Shown: positions 1-10,382 of the stretch, in pieces
How positions within the stretch are numbered: position 1 is the first letter of the stretch
Layout of the letters: each line of letters begins with the position of its first letter
From: Auanema rhodensis
Lineage: Eukaryota > Nematoda > Chromadorea > Rhabditida > Rhabditidae
Length of the DNA stretch: 64,000 nt
Reading direction: 5' to 3'
Assembly (NCBI GenBank): GCA_964057225.1
Contig: OZ059898.1
Coordinates: 18,763,267-18,827,266, forward strand
Notes under the pieces: generated by a model
Told to the model about the DNA's origin: nothing
Seen by the model: the letters and a program-made list of their open reading frames with translations, nothing else
The model's database searches: none
Translations under genes and position numbers: made by a program

Positions 1-40
1 TCCATATTAGTCTAAAAACAAATTTTTATTGATATTGGTG

Positions 41-53
41 CATGGTAACCATG
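41..53. repeat. Perfect 13-bp inverted repeat in the monomer
   Basis: CATGGTAACCATG has six-base arms that pair perfectly around a central A. It recurs in most monomers at bases 41-53. A common variant changes T46 to C (ggcaacc) and removes the innermost pair; a rarer one (gctaacc, base 45, near 13,420, 15,709 and 18,170) breaks the next pair; aacaacc at 56,891 and 60,060 breaks two. The short loop makes it a symmetric protein-binding site or small hairpin candidate. No binding protein is known from the sequence. Confidence 0.9.
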
Positions 54-62
54 ACTTTGAAA

Positions 63-72
63 TTTACGTGAA
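63..72. repeat. Degenerate ACGTG palindrome, first of three cores
   Basis: TTTACGTGAA differs by one base from the perfect palindrome TTCACGTGAA found 65 bp further on in the same monomer. Its ACGTG core sits at bases 66-70. It is present in nearly all monomers; the 'aatcaacgtg' variant (for example at 13,261, 15,549 and 18,013) changes the two bases before the core but keeps ACGTG. The similarity of the two elements may mark an old internal duplication or a repeated binding site; I cannot distinguish these. Confidence 0.7.
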
Positions 73-90
73 CTTTAATTTATGCTAATT

Positions 91-113
91 AAGTGTACAC
101 ATGATGTGCACTT
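91..113. repeat. 23-bp near-palindrome centred on base 102
   Basis: Bases 91-113 read from 'aagtgtacac' to 'gatgtgcactt'. Pairing from the outside, eight of the first nine base pairs are Watson-Crick and the remaining one (base 96 with 108) is T-G; only the five central bases do not pair. It contains GTGTACAC, itself an 8-bp palindrome, and GTGCAC. It is among the most conserved parts of the monomer apart from base 101 (A or G). Extended dyads of this kind are candidates for cruciform extrusion or dimeric protein binding; both are inference here. Confidence 0.85.
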
Positions 114-127
114 GGTATGTAACTCGC

Positions 128-137
128 TTCACGTGAA
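128..137. promoter_or_regulatory. TTCACGTGAA palindrome with a G-box/E-box core
   Basis: This perfect 10-bp palindrome contains CACGTG, the core bound by bHLH and some bZIP proteins in eukaryotes. It recurs at bases 128-137 of many monomers. Four variants destroy it: CACGTC (gtcaaag), CACGAG (gagaaag), CACAAG (acaagaaag, for example 18,785 and 19,841) and CGCGTC (gcgtcaaag, for example 28,281 and 30,745). The motif is seen; whether any factor binds it in this array is unknown. Confidence 0.6.
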
Positions 138-273
138 AGATAAAGAGATGCGGTTTTCAAAATTAGATTCCTCATGTTCATATTAGTCTAAAAACGAATT
201 TTTATTGATATTGATGCATGGTAACCATGACTTTGAAATTTACGTGAACTTTAATTTATGCTAATTAAGTGTA

Positions 274-279
274 CACGTG
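274..279. promoter_or_regulatory. Second CACGTG core made by G at monomer base 101
   Basis: In monomer 2 and many others base 101 is G, turning CACATG into CACGTG at monomer bases 98-103, inside the 23-bp near-palindrome. In the left part of the window the A and G forms nearly alternate, most regularly in monomers 12-23. G-form monomers usually also keep the downstream TTCACGTGAA intact. Confidence 0.6.
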
Positions 280-880
280 ATGTGCACTTGGTATGTAACT
301 CGCTTCACGTGAAAGATAAAGAGATGCGATTTTCAAAATTAGATTCCTCATGTTCATATTAGTCTAAAAACGAATTTTTATTGATATTGATGCATGGTAA
401 CCATGACTTTAAAATTTACGTGAACTTTAATTTATGCTAATTAAGTGTACACATGATGTGCACTTGGTATGTAACTCGCTTCACGTCAAAGATAAAGAGA
501 TGCGGTTTTCAAAATTAGATTCCCCATGTCCATATTAGTCTAAAAACAAATTTTTATCGATATTGGTGCATGGTAACCATGACTTTGAAATTTACGTGAA
601 CTTTAATTTATGCTAATTAAGTGTACACATGATGTGCATTTGGTATGTAACTCGCTTCACGTGAAAGATGAAGAGATGCGGTTTTCAAAATTAGATTCCG
701 CATGTCCATATTAGTCTAAAAACAAATTTTTATTGATATTGGTGCATGGTAACCATGACTTTGAAATTTACGTGAACTTTAATTTATGCTAATTAAGTGT
801 ACACGTGATGTGCACTTGGTATGTAACTCGCTTCACGTGAAAGATAAAGAGATGCGGTTTTCAAAATTAGATTCCGCATG

Positions 881-3800
881 TCCATATTAGTCTAAAAACA
901 AATTTTTATTGATATTGGTGCATGGTAACCATGACTTTGAAATTTACGTGAACTTTAATTTATGCTAATTAAGTGTACACATGATGTGCACTTGGTATGT
1001 AACTCGCTTCACGTGAAAGATAAAGAGATGCGGTTTTCAAAATTAGATTCCGCATGTCCATATTAGTCTAAAAACAAATTTTTATTGATATTGGTGCATG
1101 GTAACCATGACTTTGAAATTTACGTGAACTTTAATTTATGCTAATTAAGTGTACACGTGATGTGCACTTGGTATGTAACTCGCTTCACGTGAAAGATAAA
1201 GAGATGCGGTTTTCAAAATTAGATTCCCCATGTCCATATTAGTCTAAAAACAAATTTTTATTGATATTGGTGCATGGTAACCATGACTTTGAAATTTACG
1301 TGAACTTTAATTTATGCTAATTAAGTGTACACATGATGTGCACTTGGTATGTAACTCGCTTCACGAGAAAGATAAAAAGATGCGGTTTTCAAATTTCGAT
1401 TTAGCGTGTCCATATTAGTCTAAAAACAAATTTTTATTGATATTGGTGCATGGTAACCATGACTTTGAAATTTACGTGAACTTTAATTTATGCTAATTAA
1501 GTGTACACGTGATGTGCACTTGGTATGTAACTCGCTTCACGTGAAAGATAAAGAGATGCGGTTTTCAAAATTAGATTCCCCATGTCCATATTAGTCTAAA
1601 AACATATTTTTATTGATATTGGTGCATGGTAACCATGACTTTAAAATTTACGTGTACTTTAATTTATGCTAATTAAGTGTACACATGATGTGCACTTGGT
1701 ATGTAACTCGCTTCACGTGAAAGATAAAGAGATGCGGTTTTCAAAATTAGATTCCCCATGTCCATATTAGTCTCAAAACAAATTTTTATTGATATTGGTG
1801 CATGGCAACCATGACTTTAAAATTTACGTGTACTTTAATTTATGCTAATTAAGTGTACACATGATGTGCACTTGGTATGTAACTCGCTTCACGTGAAAGA
1901 TAAAGTGATGCGGTTTTCAAAATTAGATTCCGCATGTCCATATTAGTCTAAAAACAAATTTTTATTGATATTGGTGCATGGTAACCATGACTTTGAAATT
2001 TACGTGAACTTTAATTTATGCTAATTAAGTGTACACATGATGTGCACTTGGTATGTAACTCGCTTCACGTGAAAGATAAAGAGATGCGGTTTTCAAAATT
2101 AGATTCCGCATGTCCATATTAGTCTAAAAACAAATTTTTATTGATATTGGTGCATGGTAACCATGACTTTGAAATTTACGTGAACTTTAATTTATGCTAA
2201 TTAAGTGTACACGTGATGTGCACTTGGTATGTAACTCGCTTCACGTGAAAGATAAAGAGATGCGGTTTTCAAAATTAGATTCCCCATGTCCATATTAGTC
2301 TAAAAACAAATTTTTATTGATATTGGTGCATGGTAACCATGACTTTGAAATTTACGTGAACTTTAATTTATGCTAATTAAGTGTACACATGATGTGCACT
2401 TGGTATGTAACTCGCTTCACGAGAAAGATAAAAAGATGCGGTTTTCAAATTTCGATTTCGCGTGTCCATATTAGTCTAAAAACAAATTTTTATTGATATT
2501 GGTGCATGGTAACCATGACTTTGAAATTTACGTGAACTTTAATTTATGCTAATTAAGTGTACACGTGATGTGCACTTGGTATGTAACTCGCTTCACGTGA
2601 AAGATAAAGAGATGCGGTTTTCAAAATTAGATTCCCCATGTCCATATTAGTCTAAAAACATATTTTTATTGATATTGGTGCATGGTAACCATGACTTTAA
2701 AATTTACGTGTACTTTAATTTATGCTAATTAAGTGTACACATGATGTGCACTTGGTATGTAACTCGCTTCACGTGAAAGATAAAGAGATGCGGTTTTCAA
2801 AATTAGATTCCCCATGTCCATATTAGTCTAAAAACAAATTTTTATTGATATTGGTGCATGGCAACCATGACTTTAAAATTTACGTGAACTTTAATTTATG
2901 CTAATTAAGTGTACACGTGATGTGCACTTGGTATGTAAGTCGCTTCACGTGAAAGATAAAGAGATGCGGTTTTCAAAATTAGATTCCCCATGTCCATATT
3001 AGTCTAAAAACAAATTCTTATTGATATTGGTGCATGGTAACCATGACTATGAAATTTACGTGAACTTTAATTTATGCTAATTAAGTGTACACATGATGTG
3101 CACTTGGTATGTAACTCGCTTCACGTCAAAGATAAAGAGATGCGGTTTTCAAAATTAGATTCCCCATGTCCATATTAGTCTAAAAACATATTTTTATTGA
3201 TATTGGTGCATGGTAACCATGACTTTGAAATTTACGTGAATTTTAATTCATGCTAATTAAGTGTACACGTGATGTGCACTTGGTATGTAACTCGCTTCAC
3301 GTGAAAGATAAAGAGATGCGGTTTTCAAAATTAGATTCCCCATGTCCATATTAGTCTAAAAACAAATTTTTATTGATATTGGTGCATGGTAACCATGACT
3401 TTGAAATTTACGTGAACTTTAATTTATGCTAATTAAGTGTACACATGATGTGCACTTGGTATGTAACTCGCTTCACGAGAAAGATAAAAAGATGCGGTTT
3501 TCAAATTTCGATTTCGCGTGTCCATATTAGTCTAAAAACAAATTTTTATTGATATTGGTGCATGGTAACCATGACTTTGAAATTTACGTGAACTTTAATT
3601 TATGCTAATTAAGTGTACACGTGATGTGCACTTGGTATGTAACTCGCTTCACGTGAAAGATAAAGAGATGCGGTTTTCAAAATTAGATTCCCCATGTCCA
3701 TATTAGTCTAAAAACATATTTTTATTGATATTGGTGCATGGTAACCATGACTTTAAAATTTACGTGTACTTTAATTTATGCTAATTAAGTGTACACATGA

Positions 3801-4316
3801 TGTGCACTTGGTATGTAACTCGCTTCACGTGAAAGATAAAGAGATGCGGTTTTCAAAATTAGATTCCCCATGTCCATATTAGTCTAAAAACAAATTTTTA
3901 TTGATATTGGTGCATGGCAACCATGACTTTAAAATTTACGTGAACTTTAATTTATGCTAATTAAGTGTACACGTGATGTGCACTTGGTATGTAAGTCGCT
4001 TCACGTGAAAGATAAAGAGATGCGGTTTTCAAAATTAGATTCCCCATGTCCATATTAGTCTAAAAACAAATTCTTATTGATATTGGTGCATGGTAACCAT
4101 GACTATGAAATTTACGTGAACTTTAATTTATGCTAATTAAGTGTACACATGATGTGCACTTGGTATGTAACTCGCTTCACGTCAAAGATAAAGAGATGCG
4201 GTTTTCAAAATTAGATTCCCCATGTCCATATTAGTCTAAAAACATATTTTTATTGATATTGGTGCATGGTAACCATGACTTTGAAATTTACGTGAATTTT
4301 AATTCATGCTAATTAA
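881..4316 (+). repeat. 6-monomer (1,056-bp) higher-order repeat
   Basis: Rare markers recur at 1,056 bp. 'aaatttcg' lies at 1,391, 2,447 and 3,503; 'caaattctta' at 3,011 and 4,067; 'gactatgaaa' at 3,043 and 4,099; 'gtaagtcgc' near 2,937 and 3,993; and an 'aattcatgct' change near 3,246 and 4,302. The period is imperfect: the interval around 1,800-2,200 matches less well, and the best block is about 2,200-3,260 against 3,256-4,316. The unit mixes G and A forms of base 101 and includes one divergent 'gatttcgcgtg' monomer. Confidence 0.85.
1233..1408 (+). repeat. Monomer with a divergent 3' patch (gagaaag / tttcgat type)
   Basis: Bases 1-133 match ordinary monomers, but bases 134-175 carry a linked set of changes: cacgagaaag, taaaaagatg, caaatttcgat and, in the common form, ttcgcgtg. 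This copy reads 'ttagcg' instead of 'ttcgcg'. Related copies occur near 2,447, 3,503, 8,960, 55,950, 57,535, 57,885, 58,412, 60,705, 61,055, 61,580, 62,100, 62,460, 62,990, 63,510 and 63,870. A sister form (caaatttagat, sometimes aaaaggtgcgg) occurs near 6,140, 15,985, 18,449, 19,681, 29,190, 31,650, 34,290, 43,265 and 50,657. The confined patch suggests gene conversion or a recombination breakpoint near base 134. Confidence 0.8.
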
Positions 4317-7300
4317 GTGTACACATGATGTGCACTTGGTATGTAACTCGCTTCACGTGAAAGATAAAGAGATGCGGTTTTCAAAATTAGATTTCGCATG
4401 TCCATATTAGTCTAAAAACAAATTTTTATTGATATTGGTGCATGGCAACCATGACTTTAAAATTTACGTGTACTTTAATTTATGCTAATTAAGTGTACAC
4501 ATGATGTGCACTTGGTATGTAACTCGCTTCACGTGAAAGATAAAGAGATGCGGTTTTCAAAATTAGATTCCCCATGTCCATATTAGTCTAAAAACAAATT
4601 TTTATTGATATTGGTGCATGGCAACCATGACTTTAAAATTTACGTGTACTTTAATTTATGCTAATTAAGTGTACACATGATGTGCACTTGGTATGTAACT
4701 CGCTTCACGTGAAAGATAAAGTGATGCGGTTTTCACAATTAGATTCCGCATGTCCATATTAGTCTAAAAACAAATTTTTATTGATATTGGTGCATGGTAA
4801 CCATGACTTTGAAATTTACGTGAACTTTAATTTATGCTAATTAAGTGTACACGTGATGTGCACTTGGTATGTAACTCGCTTCACGTGAAAGATAAAGAGA
4901 TGCGGTTTTCAAAATTAGATTCCCCATGTCCATATTAGTCTAAAAACAAATTCTTATTGATATTGGTGCATGGTAACCATGACTTTGAAATTTACGTGAA
5001 CTTTAATTTATGCTAATTAAGTGTACACGTGATGTGCACTTGGTATGTAAGTCGCTTCACGTGAAAGATAAAGAGATGCGGTTTTCAAAATTAGATTTCG
5101 CGTGTCCATATTAGTCTAAAAACAAATTTTTATTGATATTGGTGCATGGTAACCATGACTTTGAAATTTACGTGAACTTTAATTTATGCTAATTAAGTGT
5201 ACACGTGATGTGCACTTGGAATGTAACTCGCTTCACGTGAAAGATAAAGAGATGCGGTTTTCAAAATTAGATTCCCCATGTCCATATTAGTCTAAAATCA
5301 AATTTTTATTGATATTGGTGCATGGTAACCATGACTTTGAAATTTACGTGAACTTTAATTTATGCTAATTAAGTGTACACGTGATGTGCACTTGGAATGT
5401 AACTCGCTTCACGTGAAAGATAAAGAGATGCGGTTTTCAAAATTAGATTCCCCATGTCCATATTAGTCTAAAAACAAATTTTTATTGATATTGGTGCATG
5501 GTAACCATGACTTTGAAATTTACGTGAACTTTAATTTATGCTAATTAAGTGTACACATGATGTGCACTTGGTATGTAACTCGCTTCACGAGAAAGATAAA
5601 AAGATGCGGTTTTCAAAATTAGATTCCCCATGTCCATATTAGTCTAAAATCAAATTTTTATTGATATTGGTGCATGGTAACCATGACTTTGAAATTTACG
5701 TGAACTTTAATTTATGCTAATTAAGTGTACACGTGATGTGTACTTGGAATGTAACTCGCTTCACGTGAAAGATAAAGAGATGCGGTTTTCAAAATTAGAT
5801 TCCCCATGTCCATATTAGTCTAAAAACAAATTTTTATTGATATTGGTGCATGGTAACCATGACTTTAAAATTTACGTGTACTTTAATTTATGCTAATTAA
5901 GTGTACACGTGATGTGCACTTGGTATGTAACTCGCTTCACGTGAAAGATAAAGAGATGAGGTTTCCAAAATTAGATTCCCCATGTCCATATTAGTCTAAA
6001 AACAAATTTTTATTGATATTGGTGCATGGTAACCATGACTTTGAAATTTACGTGAACTTTAATTTATGCTAATTAAGTGTACACATGATGTGCACTTGGT
6101 ATGTAACTCGCTTCACGAGAAAGATAAAAAGATGCGGTTTTCAAATTTAGATTTCGCGTGTCCATATTAGTCTAAAAACAAATTTTAATTGATATTGGTG
6201 CATGGTAACCATGACTTTGAAATTTACGTGAACTTTAATTTATGCTAATTAAGTGTACACGTGATGTGCACTTGGTATGTAACTCGCTTCACGTGAAAGA
6301 TAAAGAGATGCGGTTTTCAAAATTAGATTCCTCATGTTCATATTAGTCTAAAAACGAATTTTTATTGATATTGATGCATGGTAACCATGACTTTAAAATT
6401 TACGTGAACTTTAATTTATGCTAATTAAGTGTACACATGATGTGCACTTGGTATGTAACTCGCTTCACGTGAAAGATAAAGTGATGCGGTTTTCAAAATT
6501 AGATTCCGCATGTCCATATTAGTCTAAAAACAAATTTTTATAGATATTGGTGCATGGTAACCATGACTTTGAAATTTACGTGAACTTTAATTTATGCTAA
6601 TTAAGTGTACACGTGATGTGCACTTGGTATGTAACTCGCTTCACGTGAAAGATAAAGAGATGCGGTTTTCAAAATTAGATTCCCCATGTCCATATTAGTC
6701 TAAAAACAAATTCTTATTGATATTGGTGCATGGTAACCATGACTTTGAAATTTACGTGAACTTTAATTTATGCTAATTAAGTGTACACGTGATGTGCACT
6801 TGGTATGTAAGTCGCTTCACGTGAAAGATAAAGAGATGCGGTTTTCAAAATTAGATTCCCCATGTCCATATTAGTCTAAAAACAAATTTTTATTGATATT
6901 GGTGCATGGCAACCATGACTTTAAAATTTACGTGTACTTTAATTTATGCTAATTAAGTGTACACGTGATGTGCACTTGGAATGTAACTCGCTTCACGTGA
7001 AAGATAAATGGATGCGGTTTTCAAAATTAGATTCCTCATGTTCATATTAGTCTAAAAACGAATTTTTATTGATATTGATGCATGGTAACCATGACTTTAA
7101 AATTTACGTGAACTTTAATTTATGCTAATTAAGTGTACACATGATGTGCACTTGGTATGTAACTCGCTTCACGAGAAAGATAAAAAGATGCGGTTTTCAA
7201 ATTTAGATTTCGCGTGTCCATATTAGTCTAAAAACAAATTTTTATTGATATTGGTGCATGGTAACCATGACTTTGAAATTTACGTGAACTTTAATTTATG

Positions 7301-8092
7301 CTAATTAAGTGTACACGTGATGTGCACTTGGTATGTAAGTCGCTTCACGTGAAAGATAAAGAGATGCGGTTTTCAAAATTAGATTCCCCATGTCCATATT
7401 AGTCTAAAAACAAATTTTTATTGATATTGGTGCATGGCAACCATGACTTTAAAATTTACGTGTACTTTAATTTATGCTAATTAAGTGTACACGTGATGTG
7501 CACTTGGTATGTAACTCGCTTCACGTGAAAGATAAAGAGATGAGGTTTCCAAAATTAGATTCCCCATGTCCATATTAGTCTAAAAACAAATTTTTATTGA
7601 TATTGGTGCATGGTAACCATGACTTTGAAATTTACGTGAACTTTAATTTATGCTAATTAAGTGTACACATGATGTGCACTTGGTATGTAACTCGCTTCAC
7701 GAGAAAGATAAAAAGATGCGGTTTTCAAATTTAGATTTCGCGTGTCCATATTAGTCTAAAAACAAATTTTTATTGATATTGGTGCATGGTAACCATGACT
7801 TTGAAATTTACGTGAACTTTAATTTATGCTAATTAAGTGTACACGTGATGTGCACTTGGTATGTAACTCGCTTCACGTGAAAGATAAAGAGATGCGGTTT
7901 TCAAAATTAGATTCCTCATGTTCATATTAGTCTAAAAACGAATTTTTATTGATATTGATGCATGGTAACCATGACTTTAAAATTTACGTGAACTTTAATT
8001 TATGCTAATTAAGTGTACACATGATGTGCACTTGGTATGTAACTCGCTTCACGTCAAAGATAAAGAGATGCGGTTTTCAAAATTAGATTCCC
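4317..8092 (+). repeat. Mixed monomers with short local duplications
   Basis: Monomers here belong to the outer family without one dominant unit. A two-monomer repeat is marked by 'ctaaaatcaaat' at 5,292 and 5,644 (352 bp apart). A block at 5,855-6,470 recurs at 7,439-8,054 (offset 1,584 bp, nine monomers), identified by the rare 'gatgaggtttcc' at 5,955 and 7,539; one base in an 'aattttaatt' stretch near 6,186 differs between them. No gene or foreign insert is present. Confidence 0.8.
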
Positions 8093-8272
8093 CATGTCCA
8101 TATTAGTCTAAAAACAAATTTTTATTGATATTGGTGCATGGTAACCATGACTTTGAAATTTACGTGAACTTTAATTTATGCTAATTAAGTGTACACGTGA
8201 TGTGCACTTGGTATGTAACTCGCTTCACGTGAAAGATAAAGAGATGCGGTTTTTAAAATTAGATTCCCCATG

Positions 8273-8447
8273 TCCATATTAGTCTAAAAACATATTTTAT
8301 TGATATTGATGCATGGTAACCATGACTTTGAAATTTACGTGAATTTTAATTTATGCTAATTAAGTGTACACATGATGTGCACTTGGTATGTAACTCGCTT
8401 CACGTGAAAGATAAAGTGATGCGGTTTTCAAAATTAGATTCCGCATG
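8273..8447 (+). repeat. 175-bp monomer with a 1-bp deletion
   Basis: The T-run after 'aaaaacata' is one base shorter than usual (catattttat at 8,291), and the next monomer begins at 8,448 rather than 8,449. The preceding monomer ends in a rare 'ggtttttaaaa'. Both features recur 1,055 bp downstream, so the second deletion monomer is a copy of this one or the reverse. Confidence 0.92.
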
Positions 8448-9327
8448 TCCATATTAGTCTAAAAACAAATTTTTATTGATATTGGTGCATGGTAACCATG
8501 ACTTTGAAATTTACGTGAACTTTAATTTATGCTAATTAAGTGTACACGTGATGTGCACTTGGTATGTAACTCGCTTCACGTGAAAGATAAAGAGATGCGG
8601 TTTTCAAAATTAGATTCCCCATGTCCATATTAGTCTAAAAACAAATTCTTATTGATATTGGTGCATGGTAACCATGACTTTAAAATTTACGTGTACTTTA
8701 ATTTATGCTAATTAAGTGAACACATGATGTGCACTTGGTATGTAAGTCGCTTCACGTGAAAGATAAAGAGATGCGGTTTTCAAAATTAGATTCCGCATGT
8801 CCATATTAGTCTAAAAACAAATTTTTATTGATATTGGTGCATGGTAACCATGACTTTGAAATTTACGTGAACTTTAATTTATGCTAATTAAGTGTACACA
8901 TGATGTGCACTTGGTATGTAACTCGCTTCACGAGAAAGATAAAAAGATGCGGTTTTCAAATTTCGATTTCGCGTGTCCATATTAGTCTAAAAACAAATTT
9001 TTATTGATATTGGTGCATGGTAACCATGACTTTGAAATTTACGTGAACTTTAATTTATGCTAATTAAGTGTACACGTGATGTGCACTTGGTATGTAACTC
9101 GCTTCACGTGAAAGATAAAGAGATGCGGTTTTCAAAATTAGATTCCGCATGTCCATATTAGTCTAAAAACAAATTTTTATTGATATTGGTGCATGGTAAC
9201 CATGACTTTGAAATTTACGTGAACTTTAATTTATGCTAATTAAGTGTACACGTGATGTGCACTTGGTATGTAACTCGCTTCACGTGAAAGATAAAGAGAT
9301 GCGGTTTTTAAAATTAGATTCCCCATG

Positions 9328-9502
9328 TCCATATTAGTCTAAAAAGATATTTTATTGATATTGATGCATGGTAACCATGACTTTGAAATTTACGTGAATT
9401 TTAATTTATGCTAATTAAGTGTACACATGATGTGCACTTGGTATGTAACTCGCTTCACGTGAAAGATAAAGTGATGCGGTTTTCAAAATTAGATTCCGCA
9501 TG
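9328..9502 (+). repeat. Second 175-bp monomer with the same deletion
   Basis: The T-run has the same missing base as the monomer at 8,273. A private change gives 'aaaaagatat'. From here to 55,439 the register is two bases behind a pure 176-bp ruler. Confidence 0.92.
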
Positions 9503-10206
9503 TCCATATTAGTCTAAAAACAAATTTTTATTGATATTGGTGCATGGTAACCATGACTTTGAAATTTACGTGAACTTTAATTTATGCTAATTAAGTGTAC
9601 ACGTGATGTGCACTTGGTATGTAACTCGCTTCACGTGAAAGATAAAGAGATGCGGTTTTCAAAATTAGATTCCCCATGTCCATATTAGTCTAAAAACAAA
9701 TTCTTATTGATATTGGTGCATGGTAACCATGACTTTAAAATTTACGTGTACTTTAATTTATGCTAATTAAGTGAACACATGATGTGCACTTGGTATGTAA
9801 GTCGCTTCACGTGAAAGATAAAGAGATGCGGTTTTCAAAATTAGATTCCGCATGTCCATATTAGTCTAAAAACAAATTTTTATTGATATTGGTGCATGGT
9901 AACCATGACTTTGAAATTTACGTGAACTTTAATTTATGCTAATTAAGTGTACACGTGATGTGCACTTGGTATGTAACTCGCTTCACGTGAAAGATAAAGA
10001 GATGCGGTTTTCAAAATTAGATTCCCCATGTCCATATTAGTCTAAAAACAAATTCTTATTGATATTGGTGCATGGTAACCATGACTTTAAAATTTACGTG
10101 TACTTTAATTTATGCTAATTAAGTGAACACATGATGTGCACTTGGTATGTAAGTCGCTTCACGTGAAAGATAAAGAGATGCGGTTTTCAAAATTAGATTC
10201 CGCATG
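9503..10206 (+). repeat. Dimer (352-bp) tandem duplication
   Basis: A two-monomer unit at 9,503-9,854 is repeated directly at 9,855-10,206. The second monomer of each pair has 'caaattctta', 'gtgaacacatg' and 'gtaagtcgc'. The same dimer also occurs at 8,448-8,799. Confidence 0.85.
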
Positions 10207-10382
10207 TCCATATTAGTCTAAAAACAAATTTTTATTGATATATGTGCATGGTAAACATGACTTTGAAATTTACGTGAACTTTAATTTATGCTAATTAAGT
10301 GTACACGTGATGTGCACTTGGTATGTAACTCGCTTCACGTGAAAGATAAAGAGATGCGGTTTTCAAAATTAGATTCCTCATG
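10207..10382 (+). repeat. Monomer with private substitutions
   Basis: This monomer reads 'gatatatgtgcatggtaaacatg', with changes at bases 36-37 and a C-to-A change that breaks the 13-bp inverted repeat. I did not see this combination elsewhere in the window, suggesting an older or less homogenised copy next to the young dimer duplication. Confidence 0.75.

Larger units (their letters stand above)
1..176 (+). repeat. Reference monomer 1 of the satellite
   Basis: This monomer sets the numbering used in the other entries. In order it holds an A-run (bases 14-18), a T-run (23-27), a 13-bp inverted repeat (41-53), an ACGTG core (66-70), a 23-bp near-palindrome (91-113), a 10-bp palindrome (128-137), a GA-rich stretch (136-149) and an A/T-rich tail (153-168). 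Frequent variant positions are 2, 20-22, 26-27, 30, 31, 37, 45-46, 59, 63-64, 72, 82, 87, 101, 117, 123, 131, 133-135, 145-146, 151, 161-165 and 168-175. Blocks around 3-18, 47-58, 91-100 and 103-110 are almost invariant across the window. Confidence 0.95.
1..880 (+). repeat. Mixed outer-family monomers at the left edge
   Basis: Five monomers with no clear internal higher-order unit. They include a linked variant set (T at base 2, 'aacgaatt' at 18-25, A at base 37) starting at 177 and 353. The monomer starting at 529 carries C at base 30 ('tatcg' at 555) and a 'gcatttgg' change. The same pair of rare changes recurs together near 44,377 and 45,082 and in their 7.4-kb copies. Confidence 0.8.
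8093..9954 (+). repeat. Block pair at 1,055-bp offset carrying the deletion
   Basis: About 8,093-8,899 matches 9,148-9,954. Shared rare markers are 'ggtttttaaaa', the shortened T-run (8,291 and 9,346) and 'gtgaacacatg' (8,716 and 9,771). The offset is six monomers minus one base, as expected if a segment containing the deletion was copied. The second copy has G instead of C at 9,346. Confidence 0.85.

Noticed and set aside
41-53. Terminal inverted repeats of a transposon
   Set aside because: The inverted repeat occurs inside every monomer with one-base spacing, without target-site duplications or an internal coding region.
128-137. Yeast point-centromere CDEI element
   Set aside because: TTCACGTG resembles the CDEI consensus, but there is no CDEIII and the setting is a long satellite array; CACGTG is a common short palindrome.
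128-160. CENP-B box (17-bp motif with TTCG and CGGG ends)
   Set aside because: I found no match with both required halves; 'cttcgcg' and 'gatgcgg' occur but not in the needed order and spacing.
153-168. Intrinsic transcription terminators in the T-runs
   Set aside because: T-runs at bases 23-27 and 153-157 are not preceded by GC-rich hairpins, and the context is eukaryotic satellite.
1-176. Arabidopsis-type 178/180-bp centromere repeat or primate alpha satellite
   Set aside because: Length is similar, but I recognise none of the characteristic stretches of those families in the monomer.
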